Part shown: piece by piece, positions 1-8,793 of the stretch | Position numbering within the stretch: the stretch's first letter is position 1 | Layout: the number at the start of each line of letters is the position of its first letter | Origin: VBCK01 sp035511515 | GTDB taxonomy: Bacteria > Pseudomonadota > Gammaproteobacteria > Burkholderiales > Burkholderiaceae_F | Direction of reading: 5' to 3' | Length of the DNA stretch: 37,724 bases | Assembly (NCBI GenBank): GCA_035511515.1 | Contig: DATKFG010000144.1 | Coordinates: 1-37,724 of the forward strand | Position numbers and translations under genes: made by a program | The notes under the pieces: model-generated | Seen by the model: only the letters and a program-made list of their open reading frames with translations | Told to the model about the DNA's origin: nothing | Databases searched by the model: none

Positions 1-62
1 GGGCGCCGCAGCACGATGGATCGCCCCTCGCCCGCGCAGCGGGAGAGGGGAGGGGGTGAGGG
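1..62. repeat. Palindromic intergenic repeat, copy A
   Basis: A GC-rich imperfect palindrome. The core arms are CCCCTC..CCCGC and GCGGG..GAGGGG around a GCA loop, and it ends in GGAGGGGGTGAGGG. The leading segment GGGCGCCGCAGCACGATGGA also precedes the core of the second half of the repeat at 13504-13609, with one difference. The same core recurs at 8661, 13504, 36064 onwards and 37683. It lies between genes, downstream of putA. No protein is claimed here; reading frames through the repeat are by-products of its composition. Confidence 0.85.
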
Positions 63-113
63 GAAACTGCTCCCCCTGGTTGCGATCAGCCGTTCACCTT
101 GGCTGGGGGAGCA

Positions 114-137
114 CGAGGGGGCTGCCGAGCCCCCTCG
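114..137. terminator. Perfect hairpin downstream of putA
   Basis: CGAGGGGGCT and AGCCCCCTCG form a perfect 10-bp stem with a 4-base loop (GCCG). It lies beyond the putA stop codon on the minus strand, next to the second hairpin at 152-178. No long T run follows, so a classical intrinsic terminator is not proven. It may stabilise the mRNA end or belong to the neighbouring repeat. Confidence 0.45.
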
Positions 138-151
138 TTCCCTTCCTCCAG

Positions 152-178
152 CCTCTTCCGGCCGAAGGCCGGAAGAGG
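152..178 (-). terminator. Strong hairpin just after putA stop
   Basis: CCTCTTCCGGCC and GGCCGGAAGAGG form a perfect 12-bp stem around GAA, ending five bases beyond the putA stop codon in the direction of putA transcription. Position and strength suggest transcript 3'-end formation or protection. The tract after it on the minus strand is not U-rich, so the termination mechanism is inferred. Confidence 0.55.
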
Positions 179-182
179 GCCG

Positions 183-3100
183 TCAATCGAGCGTCAGCAG
201 GCTCGCATTGCCGCCGGCGGCGGCCGTGTTGGTGCTGACCACGCGTTCGGCCACCATCCACTGAAGCCCGTACTGCGGGCCGCCCTGCAGCACGCGCACC
301 CGGGGGCCGTCGCGCTGCGACAGCTGCTTTCGCAGTGCCTCGCAAGATGCCGCGCTGTCGGCCAGCGCCAGTTCGAATTCGGCCGACTCCCAGCGCTCGG
401 CCCAGTCGATGCGGGCGGCGAGCGCCGGCGGCAGCGCGCCGGCCAGCGCGCGCGTCCACGGCGCATCCGGCAGCAGCGCGCGGTTCGCGCTGGCGAGCAC
501 GGCGGCGATCTGCGGCAGACCGGCATCCGCGCCGGCGCTGATGCACAACACCCGCCCGCGCGGCCGGTAGTCGAGCACGTTGCTCTCGCCGGTCGGGCCG
601 GCCAGCTCGTGCCGGCACCCGATCGGCGTGGCTTCCAGATAGGCGCGGCACACGCGCACCAGCTCGTCGCGCCCCTGCTGCGCGGCCCAGGCCGCCAGCT
701 GGTCGAGCTCCACGGGTGCCGGGCCGCGCTGGCTCGGGCCGACCGGCGCCAGGGCCTGCGCGTCGGTTCCGGTTCGCAGCCGCGGCATCATCCAGGGACC
801 GCCGGCTTTCGGACCGGTGCCGGACAGCCCCTCGCCTCCGAACGGCTGCACGCCCACCACCGCCCCGATCATGTTGCGATTCACGTAGACGTTGCCGGCG
901 CGGATCCGGGCGGCCGCGAAACGGATCGTCTCGTCGACGCGGCTGTGCACGCCGAACGTGAGCGCATAGCCGGTCGCGTTGATCGCGTCGATCAGTTCTG
1001 CCAGCCGCTCGCGCCGGTAGCGCAACACGTGCAACACGGGACCGAACACCTCGTGGCGCAGCTCCTCCACCGAGTCGATCTCGATGATCGACGGCGCGAT
1101 GAAGGTGCCGTTGCCGCACTGCGGCCCGAGCGCGGCCCGATCGATCCGATGGCGCTGCTGCATCCGGTCCAGGTGCTCCTGGATGGCGCTCGCCGCGGGC
1201 GCATCGATCAGGGGTCCGACGTCGGTTTGCAGAAGCGCCGGATCGCCGACCCGCAGCTCGGCGCAGGCGCCCAGCAGCATCGGCAGGATCCGGGGCGCCA
1301 CTTCGTCCTGGATGCACAGCAGGCGCAGCGCCGAGCAGCGCTGCCCGGCGCTGTCGAAAGCGGAGGCCAGCGCATCGCGCACCACCTGCTCGGGCAGCGC
1401 GCTGGAATCGACGATCATCGCGTTCTGCCCGCCCGTTTCCGCCACCAGCACGGCCGCATCGGGCTGCGCGCGCATCGCCAGGTCGCGGTCGATCGCCTGC
1501 GCCGCCCGGGTCGATCCGGTGAACAGCACGCCGCGCACCCGCGGGTCGCGCACCAGATGCGCGCCGACCCGCGCATCGCCGGGGGCCAGCTGCAGCGCCG
1601 CCGGCGGTACGCCGGCCTCGTGCAACAGGCGCACCGCGGCGGCCGCCATCAGCGGTGTCTGCGGCGCCGGCTTGGCGATCACGACGTTGCCGGCGCCCAG
1701 GGCGGCGGCGATCTGCCCCGTGAAAATCGCCAGCGGAAAGTTCCAGGGCGAAATGGCCACCACGGTCCCCAGCGGCTGCCCCGGCAACGCGGGCCCCGTC
1801 TCCAGGCATGCGGCGTAGTAGCGGCAGAAGTCCACCGCCTCGCGCACCTCGGACATCGCATTGCCGATGGTCCGCCCGGCCTCGTGCACGCCCAGCCACA
1901 TCAGCGACAGCTGCTGCTGCTCCAGTTGCCGCGCGGCCGCTTTCAATATCGCGGCGCGCTGCGGCGCGGGCACCTGCGCCCAGGCCGGCGCGGCCTCGCG
2001 GGACGCCGCCAGCGCGCGCTCGAGCTGCTCGCCGCTCGCCTCGCAAACGGTCCCGATCCGGCGCGAGCGGTCGGCCGGGTAGGTGATCTCGCGCACCGGC
2101 CCGGCCGGCGATCCCGCATGCCAGCGCACGCGCGCGGCCTGATCGAAACCCGAACGGATCGACTCCAGCGTCGCCTCGTCGTTCAGGTCCAGTCCGCGCG
2201 AGTTCACGCGCGCCTGGCCGTACAGCTCGGGCGGGCGCGCGATGCGCGCATGCGGCGCGCCGCGCGTGGCCAGCGCCTGTTCGACCGGATCGGCCAGCAG
2301 CTGCGTCAGGTCCCGCTGCGGATCGGCGACCTGGCTGACAAACGACGTGTTGGCGCCGTTTTCCAACAGGCGCCTCACCAGGTACGGCAACAGCGTGTCG
2401 TGGCTGCCGACCGGCGCGTAAATGCGGCACGCCAGGCCCGGCCCTTCCGGGCCGATCAGCTCGTCGTACAGCGCCTCGCCCATCCCGTGCAGGCACTGGA
2501 ACTCCCAGCCGTCCACGCCGGCCTGCTGGCACATCTGCCAGACGGCCGCCACCGTCAGCGCATTGTGGGTGGCGAACTGCGGGTACAGCCGGTCGGCGAA
2601 GCCCGCCAGCTGGTGCGCGCACCCGAGATAGCACACGTCGGTGTGGATCTTGCGCGTGAACACCGGAAAATCGGCCAGACCCTCGACCTGGGCCCGCTTG
2701 ATCTCGCTGTCCCAGTACGCGCCCTTGACCAGGCGCACCATCAGCCGGCGGCGGTTGCGCCGCGCCAGATCGGCCACGTAATCGATCACGGCCGGCGCGC
2801 GCTTCTGGTAGGCCTGCACCACGAAGCCCAGGCCGGGCCAGTCGGCCAGCTGCGGCATCGCCGCCAGCGACTGCAGCAGGTCCAACGACAGCTCCAGCAC
2901 CTCGCTTTCCTCGGCGTCGATATTCAGGCCGATGCCGCGGTCGCGCGCGGCCAGGCACAGGTGCGCGATGCGCGGGCCGAGCTCGGCCAGCACGCGCTCG
3001 CGCTGGGCCCGCGCGTAGCGCGGGTGCAGCGCCGACAGCTTCACCGAGATGCCGGGGCCGTCGTGCACGCCGCGTCCGGCCGCGGCCCGGCCGATCGCCT

Positions 3101-3797
3101 CGATCGCCTGCTCGTAGTCCCGCAGGTAGCGCTCGGCGTCCTCGGCGGTCAGCGCCGCTTCTCCCAGCATGTCGAACGAGTACCGATAGCCGCGCGCCTC
3201 GCACCCGCGGCCCCGCTGCAGGGCCTCCTCGATGGTGCGGCCCAGCACGAACTGCTGGCCGAGCAGCCGCATCGCCAGATCCACGCCGCGCCGGATCAGC
3301 GGTTCGCCGCCGCGCGCGACCAGCCGCCCCAGCGCGGCCGCCAGGCCTTCTTCGCTGTACGTGGCCACCAGCTCGCCCGAGATCATCAGGCCCCAGGCCG
3401 CCGCGTTGACGAACAGCGACCGTCCGCGACCGATGTGGGCGCCCCAGTCGCGCGCGCCGAGCTTGTCGCGGATCAGCGCATCGGCGGTGGCGTTATCGGG
3501 AATGCGCAGCAGCGCCTCGGCCAGGCACATCAGCGCGACGCCTTCCTGGCTCGACAGCGAGAACTCGTGCATCAAGGCGTCCACGCCCCCGGCGCTGCGG
3601 CGCCGCTGGCGCAGCGCCACGGTAAGGCGCTCGGCCTGCTGGCGCGCGGCCGCGGCGCGCGGCGCATCGAGCCGGGCCGCCTGCAGCAGCGCGGCCACGC
3701 ACTCGGGCTCGGGCGCCCGGTGCACACGCCCGATCGCAGCGCGCAGCGCGCCTGCGGGCGGCGGCTCGGCTGGCTGGTTCGTCTGCCGGTTCGTCAT
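183..3797 (-). CDS. putA: Bifunctional proline dehydrogenase / L-glutamate gamma-semialdehyde dehydrogenase PutA
   Basis: Oxidises proline to glutamate in two steps: an FAD-dependent proline dehydrogenase domain (roughly residues 130-430) and an NAD-dependent aldehyde dehydrogenase domain (roughly 530-980). The aldehyde dehydrogenase nucleophile is Cys821 in GQRCSA and the general-base Glu787 lies in VAETGGQN. The proline dehydrogenase part carries the IHTDVCYLG region. I start at the ATG whose product begins MTNRQTNQP, giving 1204 residues; an upstream in-frame ATG would add 61 unlikely residues. There is no N-terminal ribbon-helix-helix DNA-binding domain, so this enzyme should not autoregulate as E. 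coli PutA does. The length beyond about 1000 residues indicates the extra C-terminal aldehyde-dehydrogenase-like domain seen in long PutAs lacking the DNA-binding domain. It is divergent from the S8 peptidase gene and followed by two hairpins. Confidence 0.96.
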   Translation of the reverse strand: MTNRQTNQPAEPPPAGALRAAIGRVHRAPEPECVAALLQAARLDAPRAAAARQQAERLTVALRQRRRSAGGVDALMHEFSLSSQEGVALMCLAEALLRIPDNATADALIRDKLGARDWGAHIGRGRSLFVNAAAWGLMISGELVATYSEEGLAAALGRLVARGGEPLIRRGVDLAMRLLGQQFVLGRTIEEALQRGRGCEARGYRYSFDMLGEAALTAEDAERYLRDYEQAIEAIGRAAAGRGVHDGPGISVKLSALHPRYARAQRERVLAELGPRIAHLCLAARDRGIGLNIDAEESEVLELSLDLLQSLAAMPQLADWPGLGFVVQAYQKRAPAVIDYVADLARRNRRRLMVRLVKGAYWDSEIKRAQVEGLADFPVFTRKIHTDVCYLGCAHQLAGFADRLYPQFATHNALTVAAVWQMCQQAGVDGWEFQCLHGMGEALYDELIGPEGPGLACRIYAPVGSHDTLLPYLVRRLLENGANTSFVSQVADPQRDLTQLLADPVEQALATRGAPHARIARPPELYGQARVNSRGLDLNDEATLESIRSGFDQAARVRWHAGSPAGPVREITYPADRSRRIGTVCEASGEQLERALAASREAAPAWAQVPAPQRAAILKAAARQLEQQQLSLMWLGVHEAGRTIGNAMSEVREAVDFCRYYAACLETGPALPGQPLGTVVAISPWNFPLAIFTGQIAAALGAGNVVIAKPAPQTPLMAAAAVRLLHEAGVPPAALQLAPGDARVGAHLVRDPRVRGVLFTGSTRAAQAIDRDLAMRAQPDAAVLVAETGGQNAMIVDSSALPEQVVRDALASAFDSAGQRCSALRLLCIQDEVAPRILPMLLGACAELRVGDPALLQTDVGPLIDAPAASAIQEHLDRMQQRHRIDRAALGPQCGNGTFIAPSIIEIDSVEELRHEVFGPVLHVLRYRRERLAELIDAINATGYALTFGVHSRVDETIRFAAARIRAGNVYVNRNMIGAVVGVQPFGGEGLSGTGPKAGGPWMMPRLRTGTDAQALAPVGPSQRGPAPVELDQLAAWAAQQGRDELVRVCRAYLEATPIGCRHELAGPTGESNVLDYRPRGRVLCISAGADAGLPQIAAVLASANRALLPDAPWTRALAGALPPALAARIDWAERWESAEFELALADSAASCEALRKQLSQRDGPRVRVLQGGPQYGLQWMVAERVVSTNTAAAGGNASLLTLD

Positions 3798-3934
3798 AAA
3801 TCGGGCCGTGTTACGGTGGCAGCAAGATAGCGCAGCGCCGGCAGGCTTGCAGCCGCAAGCGGCGCATTTGAGCCCGCTTGTATCCCGGCCGCGGGGCGGG
3901 TAAGGTGCGGCGCCATGGCAAACGGGAGATGGTG

Positions 3935-5797
3935 ATGAAGAACTTGCGGTCGCCGGGACGCGCGATCCGGGCCTCGGCAATCCTGCTGCTCGCCGCGGCG
4001 ATGTGCGGCCAGCCGATGGCGAAGGTCAAGGTTGCCAGCCAGGCCGACTTGCCGCGCTTCAGCTACGCGGTTCACGGGCTGGCTTCCGAGCTGCTCGAGG
4101 CCGACGATGCGACGTTCAACGCGTTCGCGGCCAAGGTCCGGGACGACCTCGAACGCGTTTTGCGGGAATTCGACATCGAGGACAAGTCGACGCTGCGCGA
4201 GCTGCTGGCGGCGAAACTGAACCTTCAGGAGCTGGCCGGCGAGCATGCGGCCGCCCTGGAAACCGTCGAGGCGCTGCGCCAGCAGCAGGAAAAGCCGGCC
4301 CAGAAGCTGCTGGCCGGCCTGGCGGCGCGGGCCCGGCAGCGGGCGGCCATCGATGTGCACGCCGCGAGCGGGCCGGCCTACGAGCAGGCCTTTGCCGCGA
4401 GCTACCGTAAAGACATCGCTTCGCTGCCGTGGGAGCTGGTGCAGGATCCGGTCAAGGCGTCCTTTGCCAGCAGCCGCGTCACCACCCGTGCGGCGGTCAT
4501 CGGCCACGTGAAAACCGACCTCGATCCGGCCGTGCGCAAGTCGGGCACGCTCGACAATCAGGAGGCCTGGGGGCTGGTGGCGGCGCGCAACGCCGTCAAA
4601 TCGATCATCCCGCTGGAGAGCCTGCGCGGCGACGTGCTGCACGCGTACATCGCCGAGCACAACGTCGAGAAACCCGACATCTGGGCCGCCCGCGAGGTGA
4701 CGTTGAGCGAGGGCCAGAAACTCGCGCCGGTGCTGGTCGGCATCTGGGATTCGGGGGTCGATGTGACGCTGTTTCCCGATCGCGTATTCGACGATCCGAA
4801 ACCGACGCAAAGCGGAACGCACGGACTGGCATTCGACGACCGGGGCAATCCGGCCACCGGATGGCTGTACCCGCTGACGGCCGAGCAACAGCAGGCCTAC
4901 CCGGAGTTTCGCAGCCAGATCAAGGGCTTTCTCGACCTGCAAAACAGCATCGACTCACCCGACGCGCAGGCGCTGCAGCTGAAGTTCAAGACCTTGTCGC
5001 CCGATCAGATGCACGACATGCTGGAGCTGCAGAAGGTGGTCGGTTTCTACGTGCACGGAACGCACTGCGCCGGCATCGCGGTGCGCGGCAATCCGTTCGC
5101 GCGGCTCGTCGTCGCGCGCTTCAACGACCAGTTGCCCGACCTGCCGTTCGCGCCGACCGTCCAATGGACTGAGCGCCTCGGCGCCGCGTTCCGGCAGATG
5201 GGAGACTACTTCCGCACCCGCCACGTCCGGGTCGTCAACATGAGCTGGGGCGACGAGCCGCAGGAGTTCGAAACGTGGCTGTCGAAGACCGGCGGCGGCG
5301 CCGATCCGGCGGCCCGCCAGAAGTTCGCCGCCGAACTGTTCACCCTGTGGCGCGAGGCCATCAAGTCGGCCATCGAAGCCGCCCCGGACACGCTGTTCGT
5401 GACGGCCGCCGGCAACAGCGACAGCAGCGTCGGGTTCGTCCAGGACGTACCCGCCTCGCTGCATCTTCCCAACCTGATCGCGGTCGGCGCGGTGAACCAG
5501 GCCGGCGACGAGACCTCGTTCACGAGCCACGGCGACACGGTGGTGGTTCACGCCAACGGATACAACGTCGACAGCGTCGTTCCGGGCGGGGCCCGGATGA
5601 AGCTGTCGGGCACCTCGATGGCGGCTCCGAACGTCGTCAACCTGGCCGCCAAGCTGTTCGCGCTCGACCCGTCGTTGAAGCCGGCCCAGGTGATCCAGCT
5701 GATCCGGGACGGCGCCACGGCCACCGAAGACGGACGGCGCCATCTGATCGACGAGAACCGCTCGGTCGCCCTGCTCAAATCGCTCGCCAGGAACTAG
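3935..5797 (+). CDS. Secreted S8 (subtilisin-like) serine peptidase
   Basis: Predicted exported subtilase of 620 residues. The N-terminus MKNLRSPGRAIRASAILLLAAA, with AMCGQPMA before the mature chain, looks like a Sec signal peptide. The catalytic triad is visible: Asp272 in IWDSGVD, His374 in HGTHCAGI and Ser561 in GTSMAAPNV. The oxyanion-region VTAAGNSD lies between them. About 240 residues separate the signal peptide from the catalytic Asp; they are rich in charged helical sequence and could be a prodomain or a partner-binding region. The start is set by GGGAG at 3924-3928, six bases before the ATG; an in-frame ATG at 3929 overlaps that site and is less likely. No autotransporter or other secretion domain follows the catalytic domain. 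Substrate unknown. It stands alone, divergent from putA. Confidence 0.9.
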   Translation: MKNLRSPGRAIRASAILLLAAAMCGQPMAKVKVASQADLPRFSYAVHGLASELLEADDATFNAFAAKVRDDLERVLREFDIEDKSTLRELLAAKLNLQELAGEHAAALETVEALRQQQEKPAQKLLAGLAARARQRAAIDVHAASGPAYEQAFAASYRKDIASLPWELVQDPVKASFASSRVTTRAAVIGHVKTDLDPAVRKSGTLDNQEAWGLVAARNAVKSIIPLESLRGDVLHAYIAEHNVEKPDIWAAREVTLSEGQKLAPVLVGIWDSGVDVTLFPDRVFDDPKPTQSGTHGLAFDDRGNPATGWLYPLTAEQQQAYPEFRSQIKGFLDLQNSIDSPDAQALQLKFKTLSPDQMHDMLELQKVVGFYVHGTHCAGIAVRGNPFARLVVARFNDQLPDLPFAPTVQWTERLGAAFRQMGDYFRTRHVRVVNMSWGDEPQEFETWLSKTGGGADPAARQKFAAELFTLWREAIKSAIEAAPDTLFVTAAGNSDSSVGFVQDVPASLHLPNLIAVGAVNQAGDETSFTSHGDTVVVHANGYNVDSVVPGGARMKLSGTSMAAPNVVNLAAKLFALDPSLKPAQVIQLIRDGATATEDGRRHLIDENRSVALLKSLARN

Positions 5798-5972
5798 CCG
5801 GCGCGGCCGGCTTGCCGCGATTACGTGCGGATTTGCGCGTCATTTCGGATCGCGGCCGCCCGCGCGCAGCCTCCATACTTTGCGCTGCGCCGGTCCCATT
5901 TTGGGGGACGGCAGGTCATCCGTTCGATCCGGTCGGACGGTAGCGGGCGGGACGATATCCTCTGGCATACGG

Positions 5973-6908
5973 GTGCTCCTGTTGATACTTCCATTCCCAT
6001 TCGATCTGGATGACCGCGTGACCGCTGCGGCGGTCACCGCGCTGGGCACCGTGATCGGTGCCCTGGTTCAGCTGCGCCTGGCCTGGCGCCGGGAAGTTTC
6101 GGAGCGTGCGCGCGGGGTACCGGTCACGAAGAAGAACCGCCGCGGCCCGGTGCTGGCCGTCTTCCTGCTGCTGGTGGCTGCCGCGGTGGGCGGCTTTGCG
6201 CTGTCGCAGTACCTGGTGGACCGCTCGGAGCGCGAGGCGGCCGCGGTGCGCGGGGAGATGCGCACGCAGCTTGCGCAGATCAGCGCGACGGCAGCGCGGC
6301 TGGAGCAGGCCACGTTAAGCGATCACGGTCGGGCCGTGACGGCCGACGACGATCGCGCCGCAGGCGTCGAACAGGTCACGGCGACCACGACGGTCGGGCC
6401 CTGCCGCGCGCGCGCCGCCAACGGCAGCGACATGGCGCCCACGTGCTACGAGCAGGAGGCCGTGCGGGTGCTGCTGTGCGAAAGCGTGCCCTTGTCGGCA
6501 GCGGTGACCGCAACGCTGCTGTACGCCCACCCCGACGACGCTACCCAAGCCTGGACCGACAGCCGGGTCGAGCCCGGTCAGGACCTGGGCCGGGCGCGCT
6601 TCGCCGACAAGCCGTTCGAGCGCGCCGAATCGGACCAGACCAAGCAGGTCTGCGCGTCCTTTGCCACCTGGGACGGCGAACGAACCTACAGCGCGCGCCT
6701 GGTCGTGAAATATGCTCCGTTGCTGGCCGCACACGAAATTGCGCCGACCGCGCAGCAGGCTGCGCCCGCCGCGCCGCAGACCGCGCCGGCCACCCAGCAG
6801 ATTGCGCCGGCTGCGCAGCAGGCATCACCCGCGGCACACCCGAATCCGGCGGCGGCACACGAGGTTTCGCAGGCGGTCGTCGCCCCGATTTCAGTGGCGG
6901 GCCACTAA
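5973..6908 (+). CDS. Hypothetical membrane protein with Ala/Pro/Gln-rich tail
   Basis: I do not recognise the family. The protein has a hydrophobic N-terminal stretch (VTAAAVTALGTVIGALVQL), a basic loop (WRREVSERARGVPVTKKNRRG), a clear membrane segment (GPVLAVFLLLVAAAVGGFALSQYLV), then a likely coiled coil and a domain with four cysteines (GPCRAR, PTCYEQ, LLCES, QVCASF). The C-terminus repeats AAPA/QQA-type units and looks like a disordered linker or wall-spanning tail. I use the GTG at 5973 (311 residues). An ATG at 5880 would add 31 residues that do not look protein-like, and a GTG at 6018 is also possible; none has a good ribosome binding site. It converges on the DUF1499 gene, with six bases between stops. 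Confidence 0.6.
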   Translation: MLLLILPFPFDLDDRVTAAAVTALGTVIGALVQLRLAWRREVSERARGVPVTKKNRRGPVLAVFLLLVAAAVGGFALSQYLVDRSEREAAAVRGEMRTQLAQISATAARLEQATLSDHGRAVTADDDRAAGVEQVTATTTVGPCRARAANGSDMAPTCYEQEAVRVLLCESVPLSAAVTATLLYAHPDDATQAWTDSRVEPGQDLGRARFADKPFERAESDQTKQVCASFATWDGERTYSARLVVKYAPLLAAHEIAPTAQQAAPAAPQTAPATQQIAPAAQQASPAAHPNPAAAHEVSQAVVAPISVAGH

Positions 6909-6913
6909 GCCCA

Positions 6914-7672
6914 CTAGCCGGACTGCATCTGCGTCAGACGCTGCAGGTACCGGCGGATCCGCGCCGCGTTGACTCCGAGGTCGCTGCGCCCGACGCGCGA
7001 GGCCGAGCGCACGTCCATGCGGCTGCCGCCCGCGTCGGCGCGGATGCGCACGACGATGTCGTCCTTGAAGCCGTACAGCACCGAGGTATCGACCGCCTCG
7101 ATCCGTAAATCCTTGCGATCGGCATCGGCCAGGCGCCAGCCGCACTGCTGGGCGGCCTGCTGGGCCCGATCGAACAGGGCATCGGGGGTGAGTTTCGAGT
7201 ACATGGTGGTCAGGTCGGGGTAGCCTCGTTTCTGCGCAGCGGCCACTTCCGCGCCACCGTAGTCCATGCCGTTGGGAGCAACGCTCCGATCCGCCGCCAG
7301 CGCCACGAACACCGGGGGCATCTCGGTGTCGGTCGTGATGTCATGGATGCTCGGAACCTGCCGCGCGTGCGCGATTCCCGCAATCGGAACGATGGCGACG
7401 GCGATGCAGACCACGATGGCCACCACCGGCACGATCCACGCGGACGGTCCGGCCCCGGCCGGAGTGCGCATCATCGCAGCCAGTGACGCCACCAGTCCCA
7501 GGCCGCACGCGATCACCCCAAGCGGAATCAATCGCAACAGCGCAACCGAAATGCCGAACCAGCCCATCCGGTAGCCCAGCGGCGACAGCGCGAGCAACCC
7601 TACGCCCACGATCGTCAGTATCGGCCCCAACGCATGCCACATCGGTCGCTTCCAGTTCGATGACTTCTGCAT
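6914..7672 (-). CDS. DUF1499 domain membrane protein
   Basis: A 252-residue protein with about three hydrophobic membrane segments in its first half (ALGPILTIVGVGLLALSPL, LLRLIPLGVIACGLGLVASL, AWIVPVVAIVVCIAVAIVPIAG), followed by a soluble DUF1499-type domain recognised from IHDITTDTEMPPVF and the C-terminal KDDIVVRIRADAGGSRMDVRSASRVGRSD-like pattern. The function of DUF1499 is not established. The start is the ATG of MQKSSNWKRP, preceded on the minus strand by GGGAGGG; the longer reading frame upstream has no such support and would run into the region before scpA. It is divergent from scpA. Confidence 0.8.
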   Translation of the reverse strand: MQKSSNWKRPMWHALGPILTIVGVGLLALSPLGYRMGWFGISVALLRLIPLGVIACGLGLVASLAAMMRTPAGAGPSAWIVPVVAIVVCIAVAIVPIAGIAHARQVPSIHDITTDTEMPPVFVALAADRSVAPNGMDYGGAEVAAAQKRGYPDLTTMYSKLTPDALFDRAQQAAQQCGWRLADADRKDLRIEAVDTSVLYGFKDDIVVRIRADAGGSRMDVRSASRVGRSDLGVNAARIRRYLQRLTQMQSG

Positions 7673-7785
7673 TTTGATCCCTCCCGGGATAAATTCATCC
7701 GGCTGACCCGGCCGAAGCGATCCAGGTCGCCTCCAGGATACCGGGCGCGAGCCGATCGAATCAGGGCTGCGATACCATCGCTTCC

Positions 7786-8643
7786 GTGAACGACGCCGCA
7801 CCCAGCCTGAAACTTCCTGTCGAGGCGGCCGTGGGCGCGTCGCTGTCGCCGGCGGTGGTCGACGGCGTGGCGCTGGCGCGCCTGTACGGCGAGCCGCTGT
7901 TTTCGATGCCGGAGGACCTTTATATCCCGCCGGACGCCCTGGAGGTGTTCCTGGAGGCGTTCGAGGGCCCGCTGGACCTGCTGCTGTACCTGATCCGCCG
8001 GCAGAACTTCAACGTGCTCGACATTCCAATGGCGGTGCTGACCGGGCAGTACCTCGCCTATGTCGAGCAGATCCGCGCGCGCAACCTGGAGCTGGCCGCC
8101 GAGTACCTGCTGATGGCCGCGCTGCTGATCGAGATCAAGTCGCGCATGCTGCTGCCGGTGCGCAAGGCCGACACCGGCGAAGAGGTCGAGGATCCGCGCG
8201 CCGAGCTGATGCGGCGCCTGGTCGAGTACGAGCGCATCAAGCTCGCCGCCCAGCACATCGACGAGCGGCCGCGGCTCGGGCGCGATTTCGCGCACGCGAT
8301 CGTGGTGATCGAGCAGACCATGGTCCGGCACCTGGCGGCGGTGCAGCCGGCCGACCTGCAGCGGGCCTGGCTCGAACTGCTGCGGCGCGCCCGCCTGACG
8401 GCGCACCACCATATCGCGCGCGAAGAGCTGTCCGTGCGCGAGCACATGAGCCAGATCCTGAAGCGCCTGCAGGGGAAGCGTTTTGCCGAGTTCTGCGACC
8501 TGTTCGACCCGACGCAGGGCGTTGCGGTGCTGATCGTGAGCTTCCTGGCGCTGCTGGAGCTGGCCCGCGAGAGCCTGGTCGAGGTGACGCAGGCCGAGCC
8601 GTTCGCTCCGCTGTATGTGCGGTTGACGTACGTGCCGAGCTGA
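7786..8643 (+). CDS. scpA: Segregation and condensation protein A (ScpA)
   Basis: A 285-residue kleisin of the SMC-ScpA-ScpB chromosome condensation complex. The typical N-terminal pattern is present: FEGPLDLLLYLIRRQNFNVLDIP, then YLLMAALLIEIKSRMLLP, and the C-terminal winged-helix-like segment with VAVLIVSFLALLELARE. The start is a GTG (MNDAAPSL). scpB, often the neighbour, is not present in this window; the next genes downstream are the oppositely oriented chaperone genes. A palindromic repeat begins 17 bases after the stop. Confidence 0.93.
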   Translation: MNDAAPSLKLPVEAAVGASLSPAVVDGVALARLYGEPLFSMPEDLYIPPDALEVFLEAFEGPLDLLLYLIRRQNFNVLDIPMAVLTGQYLAYVEQIRARNLELAAEYLLMAALLIEIKSRMLLPVRKADTGEEVEDPRAELMRRLVEYERIKLAAQHIDERPRLGRDFAHAIVVIEQTMVRHLAAVQPADLQRAWLELLRRARLTAHHHIAREELSVREHMSQILKRLQGKRFAEFCDLFDPTQGVAVLIVSFLALLELARESLVEVTQAEPFAPLYVRLTYVPS

Positions 8644-8660
8644 GGCTCAGGGGGCGCGCG

Positions 8661-8755
8661 CCCTCACCCCCTCCCCTCTCCCGCTGCGCGGGCGAGGGGC
8701 GATCGAGCGGCGCAAGCGCTCAGGCGTTCGCAAGGGCACGCGGAGGGGGTGAGGG
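8661..8755. repeat. Palindromic intergenic repeat, copy B
   Basis: Begins with CCCTCACCCCCTCC, carries the core palindrome CCCGC TGC GCGGG with flanking CCTC/GAGG arms, and closes with the inverted end GGAGGGGGTGAGGG. A unique stretch of about 37 bases separates the core from the inverted end. It fills the space between the stops of scpA and dnaJ. It is the same family as 1-62 and 13504-13609. Confidence 0.85.
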
Positions 8756-8758
8756 CCT

Positions 8759-8793
8759 GCCCTGCGTAGCTCGCGCAGCGAGCGAAGCAGGGC
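8759..8793 (-). terminator. Two-part hairpin at the dnaJ 3' end
   Basis: GCCCTGC pairs with GCAGGGC as the outer stem, and GCTCGC pairs with GCGAGC around GCA as the inner stem, with small internal mismatches. The structure abuts the dnaJ stop codon. The position suggests a transcript-end structure for the grpE-dnaK-dnaJ genes, possibly shared with scpA from the other side. No clean U tract is visible, so intrinsic termination is only inferred. Confidence 0.5.

Noticed and set aside
99..3830. Very long open frame on the plus strand, and a second on the minus strand, over the putA region
   Set aside because: Both are antisense or out-of-frame shadows of putA in high-GC DNA. Their products are Arg/Ala-rich and match no family pattern, while the putA frame has clear catalytic motifs.
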